In this document: one piece after another, positions 7,656 through 16,107 of the stretch | Layout of the letters: every line of letters begins with the position of its first letter | Position numbering within the stretch: the first letter of the stretch is position 1 | Origin: JAVVHH01 sp050954595 | GTDB lineage: Bacteria; Pseudomonadota; Alphaproteobacteria; Acetobacterales; Acetobacteraceae | Length of the DNA: 30,819 nt | Reading direction: 5' to 3' | NCBI GenBank assembly: GCA_050954595.1 | Contig: JBPBQE010000316.1 | Coordinates: 1-30,819, forward strand | Notes under the pieces: generated by a model | Told to the model about the DNA's origin: nothing | The model's database searches: none | Seen by the model: only the letters and a program-made list of their open reading frames with translations | Position numbers and translations under genes: made by a program

Positions 7656-7692
7656 CGCGATCGACGGAATGCGCGTGACGATACCGGTCAGA

Positions 7693-9441
7693 TCAGGCCG
7701 AGGCTGCGTCCGTGATGAAGAAGCTCGCGCTCGTCACGCCGTTCCATTCCTCCGCCCGCAGATGCCCCGCCACATGCAACGGCCCGCCGCGCCCGAGCAG
7801 GGCCGTCTCGATCGGTCCATCGCCGGCGCGGAACATCAGCGCCTTCAACCGACCGCCATCCTCGCCGGTCAGCCACGCCCGGATCGTCCCGGCCTCACGC
7901 CCGATACGCTCCGCTCGCACCACGGCGGCGCGCGGCAGCACGAAAGCCGGCTCCTCGTTGCCGTTGCCGAACGGCGACAGGCAGCTCAGATGCTGCGCCA
8001 GTTCCACCGTCGCCCCGCCCACAGCAATCGATCCCTCGACTGCCAAATCCGCCCGCGCCGGCAACGCCGCCGCATGCGCCAGCCGCTCGTCCAAGAACTC
8101 GTGGAACGCCGACAACCCGTCGGCCGCCGCCGTGAAACCAGCCGCCATCCGGTGCCCACCGCCCGCGCTCAACAGCCCGGCCTGCCGCGCCGCCATCACC
8201 GCCTGCCCCAGATCCACCCCGGGCACTGACCGACCGCTCCCCTTGGCCACCCCATCGGCAATCGCCGCCACGCATACCGGCCGGTTCAACCGCTCCTTTA
8301 ACCGTCCCGCCACGATCCCAACCACGCCGGCATGCCACCCTTCACCCGAGATCAGCAGCGCCGCCCGCCCGGCCCGCGACTGCGCCTCGGCCTGCGCGAG
8401 CGCGTCTTCCATCATCCCGGCCTCGACCACCTGCCGGTCACGGTTCGTGCTGTCCAACTGCGCCGCCAGCGTCCGCGCCTCGACCGGGTCGGTCGTCAGC
8501 AGCAGCCGCAATCCAAGGCTCGAATCGCTGATCCGTCCCGCGGCATTGATGCGCGGTCCCAGCGCAAATCCGAGCGTCATTGCCGTCGGCACTCCGTTAG
8601 CCGACGCCGCTTCCAGCAGTGCGGCGATCCCCGGCCGGGCCCGCCGCGCCATCACTCGCAGCCCCTGCGTCACCAGCGCTCGGTTGAGCCCCTGCAGCGG
8701 CATCACGTCACACACAGTGGCCAATGCCACCAGGTCAAGCAGTTCGCGCAAATCCGGCTCCGCCCGCGCCGCGAAGAAGCCGCTGCGGCGCAGCGCCCGC
8801 ACTGTCGCGATGGCAGCCATGAAGGCGATCGCGGCCGCACAGGAAGACCCCAGGCCGGACGCGCAATCCAAGCGGTTCGGATTCACGGTAGCCAGGATCG
8901 GCGGCGGCGGGCCATCGGTGGCGTGATGGTCGAGCACCACCACATCGGCCAGGCCGGCAACGGCGGCCAAGGCGGAGGCGGCGGCCGTGCCACAATCGAC
9001 GCACACGATCAGCGTGGCGCCCTTGGCCACCAAGCCCAGCAGCGCCGGCGCATTCGGCCCATAGCCCTCGAGCATCCGATCCGGCACATGCGTCAGCACG
9101 GTGCCGCCGAATTGCCGCACCAGCAGCGTCACGATCGCCGCACTGCAGGCCCCATCGACGTCGTAGTCACCGAACACGGCAACGGTTTCGCCGGTGCGGA
9201 TCGCATGGGCGAGACGGTCGGCAGCACTGTCCATGCCGGCCAGCGTCGACGGATCCGGCATCAGCGCGCGCAACGTCGGTTGTAGGAAATGTCCAGCGAG
9301 TTCGAGGTCGAGGCCGCGCACGGCCAGCAGGCGCCCGACCAACTCGGGCAGGCCGAGACGCTGCGCGATGCCGAGCGCCACGCGGTCATCGCCGCTGCGC
9401 AGCACCCAGCGCCGGCCGGTAAGGCTATGGTCGAGGTTCAA
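7693..9441 (-). CDS. recJ: Single-stranded-DNA-specific exonuclease RecJ
   Basis: RecJ is the 5'-to-3' single-strand exonuclease of recombination and mismatch repair. The 582-residue protein has the DHH-family motifs in order: FGDYDVDGA (D92, D94, D96), VDCGTAA around D149, and the name-giving VLDHHA (D171-H173). It then has LVALATVCDVMPL, LGPRINAAGRISD and the DHHA1-domain GHRMAAGF near residue 500. The upstream N-terminal segment RRWVLR is typical of RecJ, so the start must lie before it. The only in-frame start is TTG at 9441, with no obvious Shine-Dalgarno. It is the last gene of the aminotransferase–hom–glpX–recJ series, separated from glpX by 155 bp and a hairpin. Confidence 0.95.
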   Translation of the reverse strand: MNLDHSLTGRRWVLRSGDDRVALGIAQRLGLPELVGRLLAVRGLDLELAGHFLQPTLRALMPDPSTLAGMDSAADRLAHAIRTGETVAVFGDYDVDGACSAAIVTLLVRQFGGTVLTHVPDRMLEGYGPNAPALLGLVAKGATLIVCVDCGTAAASALAAVAGLADVVVLDHHATDGPPPPILATVNPNRLDCASGLGSSCAAAIAFMAAIATVRALRRSGFFAARAEPDLRELLDLVALATVCDVMPLQGLNRALVTQGLRVMARRARPGIAALLEAASANGVPTAMTLGFALGPRINAAGRISDSSLGLRLLLTTDPVEARTLAAQLDSTNRDRQVVEAGMMEDALAQAEAQSRAGRAALLISGEGWHAGVVGIVAGRLKERLNRPVCVAAIADGVAKGSGRSVPGVDLGQAVMAARQAGLLSAGGGHRMAAGFTAAADGLSAFHEFLDERLAHAAALPARADLAVEGSIAVGGATVELAQHLSCLSPFGNGNEEPAFVLPRAAVVRAERIGREAGTIRAWLTGEDGGRLKALMFRAGDGPIETALLGRGGPLHVAGHLRAEEWNGVTSASFFITDAASA

Positions 9442-9566
9442 GGCACTTGCACCGTGGACGGATAGGCGACCGCAAAGTTTTCGGCCGAGTCGCGGCGACT
9501 CTCATGCTCGATGGTCAGATCGGGTTGTTGGCTATTGAAAAGGCGACGCCCCGCTGCATCGTCAAG

Positions 9567-9590
9567 GCCCCTCCCCGTCGAGGGAGGGGC
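9567..9590 (-). terminator. Hairpin downstream of glpX
   Basis: GCCCCTCCC (9567-9575) is the exact reverse complement of GGGAGGGGC (9582-9590), with a six-base loop. It lies seven bases after the glpX stop on the minus strand. There is no run of T after the stem, so it may be a weak terminator or an mRNA 3'-end stabiliser before recJ. Confidence 0.55.
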
Positions 9591-9596
9591 GCCGGA

Positions 9597-10589
9597 CTAC
9601 TCCGGCTGCCAGGTCTTGGTATCGAAGTTATGGTGCGCCTCGATGTATCGAACCGTCCCCGACTTGCTCCGCATCACCATCGAATGCGTATAACCGCCGG
9701 TCCCGAACCGCCGCACGCCCTTGAGCAGTGCCCCGCCCGTAACGCCTGTCGCCGCAAACACGACGTTGCCCCGCGCCATCTCCTCGACGCTGTATTTATG
9801 CTTCGGGTCCGTGATACCCATCGACCGCGCCCGCGCGATCTGCTCGTCATCCTCGTACATTAGCCGTCCCTGCATCTGCCCGCCGATGCACCGCAGCGCG
9901 GCTGCCGCCAGCACGCCCTCCGGCGCGCCGCCGGACCCGACATAGAGATCGACGCCCCCCTCCGGCAGCGCCGCCGCGATCACGCCGGCCACGTCGCCAT
10001 CCGTCAGCAACATGCATCGCGCGCCCGCTTCCCGGCAGCCCGCCAGCAACTCGGCATGCCTTTCCCGCTCCAGCATGCACACCACGAGGTCGCCGATATC
10101 CACCTTCTTGGCCCGCGCCAGGTTGCGCAGGTTCTCCGCCATCGACGCATCCAGGTCGACCACGCCCGGCGGCAACCCGCCGCCGACGGCGATCTTCTGC
10201 ATGTAGATGTCCGGCGCGTGCAGGAAGTTGCCCTTCTCCGCCAGTGCCACCACCGCCAATGCGTTCGCCGCGCCTTTAGCCGTCAGGTTCGTGCCCTCTA
10301 GCGGATCGACGGCGATGTCCATCGCCGGGCCGCCGTATCCGACCTTTTCGCCGATGTACAGCATCGGCGCTTCGTCCATCTCGCCTTCGCCGATCACCAC
10401 GGTGCCGTCGATCGCCACGCTGTCGAACGCCCGCCGCATCGCCTCCACCGCGGCGCCGTCCGCCTCATTCTTCTTGCCGCGCCCCATCCAGCGCGACGCC
10501 GCCAGCGCGCCGGCTTCGGTCACCCGCACGAGTTCCAAGGCAAGGTTACGGTCCGAGGCGATCTCGGTAACGGTCTGGGAAGAGCTCAT
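9597..10589 (-). CDS. glpX: Class II fructose-1,6-bisphosphatase
   Basis: A 330-residue GlpX-type phosphatase that hydrolyses fructose-1,6-bisphosphate in gluconeogenesis; some relatives also act on sedoheptulose-1,7-bisphosphate. Family motifs are GEGEMDEAPMLYIGE and DPLEGTN, which bind metal and phosphate, then KIAVGGGLPPGVVDLD, LLTDGDVAG, YVGSGGAPEGVLAAAA and a C-terminal FAATGVTGG. No class I FBPase is present nearby. The ATG at 10589 is preceded by AAGGA. The gap to the hom stop is only 9 nt, which supports a joint transcript with hom and the aminotransferase. This order is common in alphaproteobacteria. Cytoplasmic. Confidence 0.96.
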   Translation of the reverse strand: MSSSQTVTEIASDRNLALELVRVTEAGALAASRWMGRGKKNEADGAAVEAMRRAFDSVAIDGTVVIGEGEMDEAPMLYIGEKVGYGGPAMDIAVDPLEGTNLTAKGAANALAVVALAEKGNFLHAPDIYMQKIAVGGGLPPGVVDLDASMAENLRNLARAKKVDIGDLVVCMLERERHAELLAGCREAGARCMLLTDGDVAGVIAAALPEGGVDLYVGSGGAPEGVLAAAALRCIGGQMQGRLMYEDDEQIARARSMGITDPKHKYSVEEMARGNVVFAATGVTGGALLKGVRRFGTGGYTHSMVMRSKSGTVRYIEAHHNFDTKTWQPE

Positions 10590-10598
10590 GGAATGTCC

Positions 10599-11891
10599 TT
10601 ACGCGGGTTCGATACGGATCAGCGCCGGATGTTCCAGCACCGCATCGCTTCGTTGAATGTGATCAAGTGCCGCGCGCATGGCGGCCTCGTTGGTCTCGTG
10701 CGTCACCAGCACCACCGGCACCGTCTCGCCCGGTGCCCGCCCGCGCTGCAACATGCTCGCCAGGCTGACCCCGGCATCCCGCAGCGCCGCCGCGATGTCG
10801 GCGATTACGCCGGGCCGGTCGACGACCATCAGCCGCAGGTAATACGCCCCCTGGTGCACCGACATCGGCACGCTCGGCAGCGCCGCCAGCGCCCGGCCCT
10901 CCATGCCCCAGATTGGCGCCGTGCGGCCGCGGGCCATGTCCACCAGATCGGCCACCACCGCGCTCGCGGTCGGCCCGGCCCCGGCCCCCCTGCCCTCGAG
11001 CATGATGCGCCCCACCGCATCGCCCTCGGCCACCACTGCGTTGAATACCCCATCCACATGCGCCAACGGATTGGCCAGCGGCACCAGGCACGGATGCACC
11101 CGCGTCTCGATCCCCGCCTCCGTGCGCCGGGCCAGGCCGAGCAACTTGATCCGGTAGCCCAACTCGTTGGCCAGCGAGATGTCGACGGCCGAGATTGCCC
11201 GAATGCCCTCGACGTGCACGGCGCCAAAATCTACCGGCCGGTTGAACGCCAACGCCGCCAGGATGGCCAGCTTGTGCGCCGCATCAATCCCGTCGACGTC
11301 GAAGGACGGATCGGCCTCCGCGTACCCGAGACGCTGTGCATCCGCCAGCACGTCGCCGAAATCCCGCCCCTGCTCGCGCATCACCGTGAGAATGTAGTTG
11401 CACGTCCCGTTCAGGATCCCGGCAACCCGGTCGATGCGGTTGCCGGCCAACCCCTCGCGCAACGCCTTGATCACCGGGATACCGCCGGCCACGGCTGCCT
11501 CGAACGCCAGCGCCGCGCCGGAGCGTTCCGACGCCGCGGCCAGCGCCGCGCCATGCACGGCCATCAACGCCTTGTTGGCCGTGACCACCGGTCGCCCGGC
11601 GATCAGTGCCGCCTCCACCAGCGCCCGCGCCGGCCCGTCGCTGCCGCCGATCAGTTCGACGACCACGTCGACATCGGGATCGTTGGCCAGCGCCGCCGGG
11701 TCGTCGTGCCAGCGCATCGTCGATACGTCGACGCCGCGATCCCGCGTCCGGTCCCGTGCTGCAACCGCCGTCACCACGATCGGCCGGCCCGCGCGCGCCG
11801 TGATCAGCGCCGCATTGTCATGCAACAGCCGCAACACGCCTGCGCCAACGGTGCCGAGGCCGGCAACGCCGACCTTCAGTGGCGAACTCAT
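10599..11891 (-). CDS. hom: Homoserine dehydrogenase
   Basis: A 430-residue monofunctional homoserine dehydrogenase, which reduces aspartate semialdehyde to homoserine for threonine and methionine synthesis. The N-terminal Rossmann motif is VGVAGLGTVGAGVL. It is followed by VVELIGG, VVTANKALMA, the catalytic-domain signature GILNGTCNYILT, and DPSFDVDGIDAAHKLAILA. A C-terminal ACT domain begins near residue 350 (YYLRLMVVDRPGVIADIAA), the usual site of threonine feedback control. There is no aspartokinase fusion. Its ATG overlaps the stop of the aminotransferase by 4 nt, and glpX follows after 9 nt. Confidence 0.97.
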   Translation of the reverse strand: MSSPLKVGVAGLGTVGAGVLRLLHDNAALITARAGRPIVVTAVAARDRTRDRGVDVSTMRWHDDPAALANDPDVDVVVELIGGSDGPARALVEAALIAGRPVVTANKALMAVHGAALAAASERSGAALAFEAAVAGGIPVIKALREGLAGNRIDRVAGILNGTCNYILTVMREQGRDFGDVLADAQRLGYAEADPSFDVDGIDAAHKLAILAALAFNRPVDFGAVHVEGIRAISAVDISLANELGYRIKLLGLARRTEAGIETRVHPCLVPLANPLAHVDGVFNAVVAEGDAVGRIMLEGRGAGAGPTASAVVADLVDMARGRTAPIWGMEGRALAALPSVPMSVHQGAYYLRLMVVDRPGVIADIAAALRDAGVSLASMLQRGRAPGETVPVVLVTHETNEAAMRAALDHIQRSDAVLEHPALIRIEPA

Positions 11892-13099
11892 CCTGCGACG
11901 TCTTCCAGCTGCGACACGTTGGTTTCGCTTTGCAGGAAGCCCTTGATGTTGCGCACCGCCTGCCGCAGTCGATGCGTGTTCTCCACCAGCGCGATACGCA
12001 CATGGGTGTCGCCGTGCTCGCCGAAGCCGATGCCCGGTGCCACCGCCACCTTGGCGCGGCTCAACAGCAGCTTGCTGAACCCGACGCTGCCGAGGCCCGC
12101 ATATTTCGGTGGAATTGGCGCCCAGGCGAACATCGACCCCTCCGGGCTCGGCACGTCCCAGCCCGCCGCGTTCAACCCGCTCACTAACACGTCCCGCCGC
12201 TCGCGGTACAGCGCCCGCATCTCGTCGACGCAGTCCTGCGGCCCGTTCAGCGCTGCCGTCGCCGCGACCTGGATCGGGGTGAAGGCGCCATAGTCCAGAT
12301 ACGACTTGATCCGCGTCAGAGCCCCGATCAGCCGCGCATTGCCGGCCGCGAACCCCATCCGCCAGCCCGGCATCGAATACGTCTTCGACAGGCTGGTGAA
12401 CTCCACCGCGATGTCCTTGGCGCCCGGCACCTGCAGGATCGAGGGCGGGATATTGTCGCCGAAATAAATCTCGGCATACGCCAGGTCCGACAGGATGAAG
12501 ATCTCGTGCTTGCGGCAGAACGCGACGATCTCTTTGTAGAAATCGAGGTCTGCCAGATACGCCGTCGGGTTGCTCGGGAAGTTCACGATCAGCGCCGTCG
12601 GCTTTGGCACGCTGTGCCGCACCGCCTGGTCGAGCGCCTGCAGCATCGCCTCGTCCGGCGTGGCAGGAATGCTGCGCACGGAAGCGCCGGCGATGATGAA
12701 GCCGAACTGATGGATCGGGTAGGATGGGTTCGGCACCAGGATGGTGTCGCCCGGGCTGGTGATCGCCGCGGCCAGGTTGGCCAGCCCTTCCTTGGACCCC
12801 AGCGTCGCCACCACCTCGGTGTCCGGGTTCAGCTTCACGTCGAACCGCCGCTCGTAATATCCGGCCAACGCCTTTCGCAGACCGGGGATGCCCTTGCTGG
12901 TCGAATACCGATGCGTCCGCGGGTCCTGCACCGCCTCGATCAGCTTGGCCACGATGTGCGGCGGCGTGCCGCCATCCGGATTGCCCATGCCCAGATCAAT
13001 GATGTCTTCCCCACCCGAACGGGCGCGGGCTTTGGCCTCGTTCACCTCGGCGAACACATACGGAGGCATACGGCGGATACGGTGGAACTCGTTGCTCAT
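11888..13099 (-). CDS. PLP-dependent class I/II aminotransferase (AlaC / LL-DAP aminotransferase-like)
   Basis: A 403-residue fold-type I aminotransferase. The PLP-binding lysine is K239 in SLSKTYSMPGWRMGF. Further elements are GMGNPDGGTPP near the N-terminus, GSKEGLANL, PNPSYPIH, NFPSNPTA, and SDLAYAEIYF with D205 and Y208 for the cofactor ring. The sequence is close to the group annotated either as AlaC (glutamate-pyruvate transaminase) or as LL-diaminopimelate aminotransferase. The hom neighbour suggests a role in amino-acid supply but does not decide between them. The ATG at 13099 has a purine-rich GAGAAGAG stretch upstream. It is coupled to hom by an ATGA overlap. Confidence 0.92.
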   Translation of the reverse strand: MSNEFHRIRRMPPYVFAEVNEAKARARSGGEDIIDLGMGNPDGGTPPHIVAKLIEAVQDPRTHRYSTSKGIPGLRKALAGYYERRFDVKLNPDTEVVATLGSKEGLANLAAAITSPGDTILVPNPSYPIHQFGFIIAGASVRSIPATPDEAMLQALDQAVRHSVPKPTALIVNFPSNPTAYLADLDFYKEIVAFCRKHEIFILSDLAYAEIYFGDNIPPSILQVPGAKDIAVEFTSLSKTYSMPGWRMGFAAGNARLIGALTRIKSYLDYGAFTPIQVAATAALNGPQDCVDEMRALYRERRDVLVSGLNAAGWDVPSPEGSMFAWAPIPPKYAGLGSVGFSKLLLSRAKVAVAPGIGFGEHGDTHVRIALVENTHRLRQAVRNIKGFLQSETNVSQLEDVAG

Positions 13100-13137
13100 A
13101 ACCGGGAACTCTTCTCAGGATCCGTAAGGGACGGATA

Positions 13138-14136
13138 TCAGTCTACCAGACGGGCGGTCGCCTCGCGACCCGGCGCCAGCGCCTGCACACGAATCGACTC
13201 GCTCGGCACGCCCGCTGCGATCAGCGCCGCCGACATCGCCCCCGTGCGCCGCAACGCTAACGGCAACGCCGCGCCTTGCGCATCCACCGTCGCCGAGCGC
13301 GCATCGCCGCCGGCGCTCACCGCGACCGGGCCGCCGGCGCGCCGTGCCGCCAACGCCCGCAACGCGCCATCGGCCGCCTCCGGCAACACCGCCGAACCGG
13401 GCAGGAAACTGAACTGCGTTGACGGTCGCGCCCGAACCACCACCGGGGCAGCCTCGACGGTCGGCAAGTTGGGAATGTTCGGCAATGGCGGCGCCGCCTC
13501 CGGCACCGGCGGCACCGGTCCGCTCACGACCGGGCCAGCGGATTGCGGCGGTGTCGAGAACGCGGCCGGCGCCGTCGTGTCGTTGGCCGGCGCCGCCTTG
13601 ACCGCGGCACGCGGCGCCGTCGGAGTCGCGTCGGCCGCCTCGAGCACCATCTTTGATGGCTCGCTATCGCTCGTCGGCGCGGCTGCCGATGTGGATGCCG
13701 GCGGAGATGCCGGGGAGGATGCCGGCGAAGATGCGGGCGCAGCCGCGTTCGCGGGCGGCGCTGCCGGCGTCACCGTGGGGTTTGTCACGTTACCGGGTGG
13801 CGGAAACACCACCGGATCCTGCGCTGCCAGCAATCGTGCCCGGTCTCGCTGGCCCGCCAGCTGCGCTGCCAGCCCGTTCCGTGTCGCGGCATCCGTCGGC
13901 ACCGGCTTGGCCGGCACGCGCGACAAATTGGGGTATGGATCGGTGATCCCCGGCGGCGGCGGCCGCTCGTTGGCGATCGGGCCACCCTGCAGCTGATGCC
14001 ACCAATCCACCGGGTTATCGAGGCTCAGCTTGCTGTCGTAGAAACCTTCGACCCCGCCGCTGCAGCCGCCCAGCCAGAGCAGGCAGCTCGCCCGGAGCAG
14101 GCAACCCGCAACTTGTCGCCACGCCGTCCCGTGCAT
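13138..14136 (-). CDS. Exported lipoprotein with Ala/Pro linker and OmpA-like C-terminus
   Basis: A 332-residue predicted lipoprotein. The N-terminus has a hydrophobic stretch ending in the lipobox LGGC. After it come a short conserved-looking DNPVDWWHQLQGGPIANERP segment and a long low-complexity linker rich in Ala, Pro and Ser. The C-terminal ~95 residues resemble a weak OmpA-type peptidoglycan-binding fold, with FSFLPGSAVLPEAADGALR and SIRVQALAPGREATARLVD. I chose the ATG at 14136, which gives a normal-length signal; another ATG at 14163 is possible. It probably sits in the outer membrane or periplasm and contacts the cell wall. It is 38 bp upstream of the aminotransferase gene and divergent from phaC. 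The linker holds a 12-bp tandem repeat. Confidence 0.8.
   Translation of the reverse strand: MHGTAWRQVAGCLLRASCLLWLGGCSGGVEGFYDSKLSLDNPVDWWHQLQGGPIANERPPPPGITDPYPNLSRVPAKPVPTDAATRNGLAAQLAGQRDRARLLAAQDPVVFPPPGNVTNPTVTPAAPPANAAAPASSPASSPASPPASTSAAAPTSDSEPSKMVLEAADATPTAPRAAVKAAPANDTTAPAAFSTPPQSAGPVVSGPVPPVPEAAPPLPNIPNLPTVEAAPVVVRARPSTQFSFLPGSAVLPEAADGALRALAARRAGGPVAVSAGGDARSATVDAQGAALPLALRRTGAMSAALIAAGVPSESIRVQALAPGREATARLVD
13694..13741. repeat. 12-bp minisatellite inside the lipoprotein gene
   Basis: Four consecutive 12-bp units of the form GATGCCGGCGGA, GATGCCGGGGAG, GATGCCGGCGAA and GATGCGGGCGCA. On the coding (minus) strand they encode a run of Ser-Pro-Ala-Ser-like tetrapeptides in the disordered linker. 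Because the unit is a multiple of three, changes in copy number would alter linker length without breaking the frame. Confidence 0.8.
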
Positions 14137-14179
14137 AGATTGGGTGGGCCGAAACGTCCTCATTAAACAAAATCCAATG

Positions 14180-14208
14180 CGCTCCGCCTCCATAGCCCGG
14201 CGGAAGCG
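14180..14208 (+). promoter_or_regulatory. Hairpin in the phaC leader
   Basis: CGC-TCCGCC (14180-14188) can pair with GGCGGA-GCG (14199-14208) around one bulged A, giving a GC-rich nine-pair stem with a ten-base loop. It lies just before the AAGGAG ribosome site of phaC, in the 94-bp region shared with the divergent lipoprotein gene. It could influence phaC expression, or be a protein-binding dyad. No clear -35/-10 pair was found in this short region. Confidence 0.4.
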
Positions 14209-14230
14209 TCTCCGGAAAGGAGACATCCTT

Positions 14231-16045
14231 ATGGCCGATGCTACCAAGCCAATGAACCCGACTTACGCCGCCATCAAACCCGCCGACCCGGCGCAACTCA
14301 CCCGCTCCATGGCCGACATCGCCGAGCGTTCCCAGCGCATTGTCGGCGACTGGTTGAACCGCCAATCGCTCGAGCTACCGAAGATCGACCCCATGAACGT
14401 CGGCCAGGCCTTCATGGAGATGACCGCCCAGCTCATGCGCGACCCGGCCAAGCTGGTCCAAGCCCAAATCGGCTTCTGGCAGGACTATATGACGCTCTGG
14501 CAGAACACGACCCGCCGCATGATCGGGATCGAGCCGGAGAAGCCGGTGATCGAAGCCGACCCGAAGGACCGCCGCTTCAAGGACGAGGCCTGGAAGGAAA
14601 GCGAAGTCTTCGACTTCATCAAGCAATCCTACCTGCTGTCCGCCCGCTACGTGCACGACGTCGTCGGCCAGGTCGACGGCCTCACGCCCAAGACGGCCCA
14701 GAAGGTCGACTTCTACTCCCGTCAGTTCATCGACGCGATGAGCCCCACCAACTTCCTGGTGACCAACCCGGAAGTCCTACGCAAGACCGCCGAGACCGGT
14801 GGCGAGAACCTGCTCCGTGGGCTCAACAACCTCCTGGGCGACCTCGAGCGCGGCCGCGGCAAGCTCAGCATCAAGATGACCGACACGGAGGCGTTCGAGA
14901 TCGGCAAGGATATCGGCGTCTCGCCGGGCCAGGTCGTGTTCCAGAACCGCGTCATGCAGCTCATCCAGTATTCGCCGATGACAGAAACGGTGCTCAAGCG
15001 TCCGTTGCTGATCATTCCGCCCTGGATCAACAAATTCTACATTCTCGACCTACGGCCCAAGAACAGTCTCGTCCGCTGGGCTACCTCGCAGGGTCACACC
15101 GTGTTCATGATCTCCTGGGTCAACCCGGACAAGGAGTTGGCCGACCTCCGCTTCGACGACTACATGCTCGAAGGCGTGTTCACCGCGCTAGACTGCATCG
15201 AACGGGCAACCGGCGAGCGCGACGTCAACGCGATCGGCTACTGCCTCGGTGGCACCCTGCTGGCCAGCTCGCTCGCCTACATGGATGCCGTGGATGACAA
15301 CCGGATCAAATCGGCGACGTTCCTGGTCACCCTGACCGACTTCGAGGAAGCCGGCGAACTCGGCGTCTTCATCGACGAGGAGCAGTTGCGCCTGCTCGAG
15401 GACAAAATGGAGAAGCGCGGCTTCCTCAACGGCAGCGAGATGGCCTCGACCTTCAACTCGCTCCGCGCCAACGACCTCATCTGGTCCTTCGTCGTCAGCA
15501 ACTACCTCATGGGCAACGAGCCGTTTCCGTTCGACCTGCTGTATTGGAACAGCGACAACACCCGCATGCCTGCGGCGATGCACAGCTTCTATCTGCGGCG
15601 CATGTATCAGGCCAACCTGCTCTGCGTGCCCAACGGCATCAGCCTCAACGACCAGCCGATCGACCTCGGCCGCATCAAGGTGCCGGCCTACTTCCTGTCC
15701 ACCCGTGAGGATCACATCACGCCGTGGCGGAGCACTTACCGCGGCACCCAGCTCCTGGGTGGCGAGAACCGCTTCACCCTTTCCGGCAGCGGCCACATCG
15801 CCGGCGTCGTCAACGCCCCCGAGGGCGGCAAGTATAGCTACTGGACCAACGAAGCCCTCGCCCCCGACCCGGAAACTTGGCTCGCCTCGGCGACCGAGAT
15901 CGCCGGCAGCTGGTGGCCGGACTGGCAACGCTGGGTCCTTGCCTTGGACAAGCAGGAATTACCCGCTCGTCATCCGGGCGACCGTAACCTTGCCCCGATC
16001 GAGCCGGCCCCAGGCAGCTACGTCAAAGTAAAGTCTTTGGCGTAA
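14231..16045 (+). CDS. phaC: Class I poly(3-hydroxyalkanoate) synthase
   Basis: A 604-residue PHA synthase, which polymerises (R)-3-hydroxyacyl-CoA on the surface of cytoplasmic storage granules. The lipase-box-like GYCLGG carries the nucleophile C338. D494 in STREDHITPW and H522 in GSGHIAGVVN complete the triad. PPWINKFYILDLRPKNSLVR and GHTVFMISWVNPD are typical of the core, and the N-terminal ~200 residues form the PhaC_N domain. Length fits class I, which needs no PhaE or PhaR partner. The ATG at 14231 has AAGGAG at ideal distance; the frame itself is open from 14144. No phaA, phaB or phasin gene lies nearby, so precursor supply is encoded elsewhere. Confidence 0.97.
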   Translation: MADATKPMNPTYAAIKPADPAQLTRSMADIAERSQRIVGDWLNRQSLELPKIDPMNVGQAFMEMTAQLMRDPAKLVQAQIGFWQDYMTLWQNTTRRMIGIEPEKPVIEADPKDRRFKDEAWKESEVFDFIKQSYLLSARYVHDVVGQVDGLTPKTAQKVDFYSRQFIDAMSPTNFLVTNPEVLRKTAETGGENLLRGLNNLLGDLERGRGKLSIKMTDTEAFEIGKDIGVSPGQVVFQNRVMQLIQYSPMTETVLKRPLLIIPPWINKFYILDLRPKNSLVRWATSQGHTVFMISWVNPDKELADLRFDDYMLEGVFTALDCIERATGERDVNAIGYCLGGTLLASSLAYMDAVDDNRIKSATFLVTLTDFEEAGELGVFIDEEQLRLLEDKMEKRGFLNGSEMASTFNSLRANDLIWSFVVSNYLMGNEPFPFDLLYWNSDNTRMPAAMHSFYLRRMYQANLLCVPNGISLNDQPIDLGRIKVPAYFLSTREDHITPWRSTYRGTQLLGGENRFTLSGSGHIAGVVNAPEGGKYSYWTNEALAPDPETWLASATEIAGSWWPDWQRWVLALDKQELPARHPGDRNLAPIEPAPGSYVKVKSLA

Positions 16046-16107
16046 CGTTTAACCCTTCCTTTACTCCAGCAATTTAGGATCGGAGCTTCACTCCAGGGAC
16101 TTCCGTC

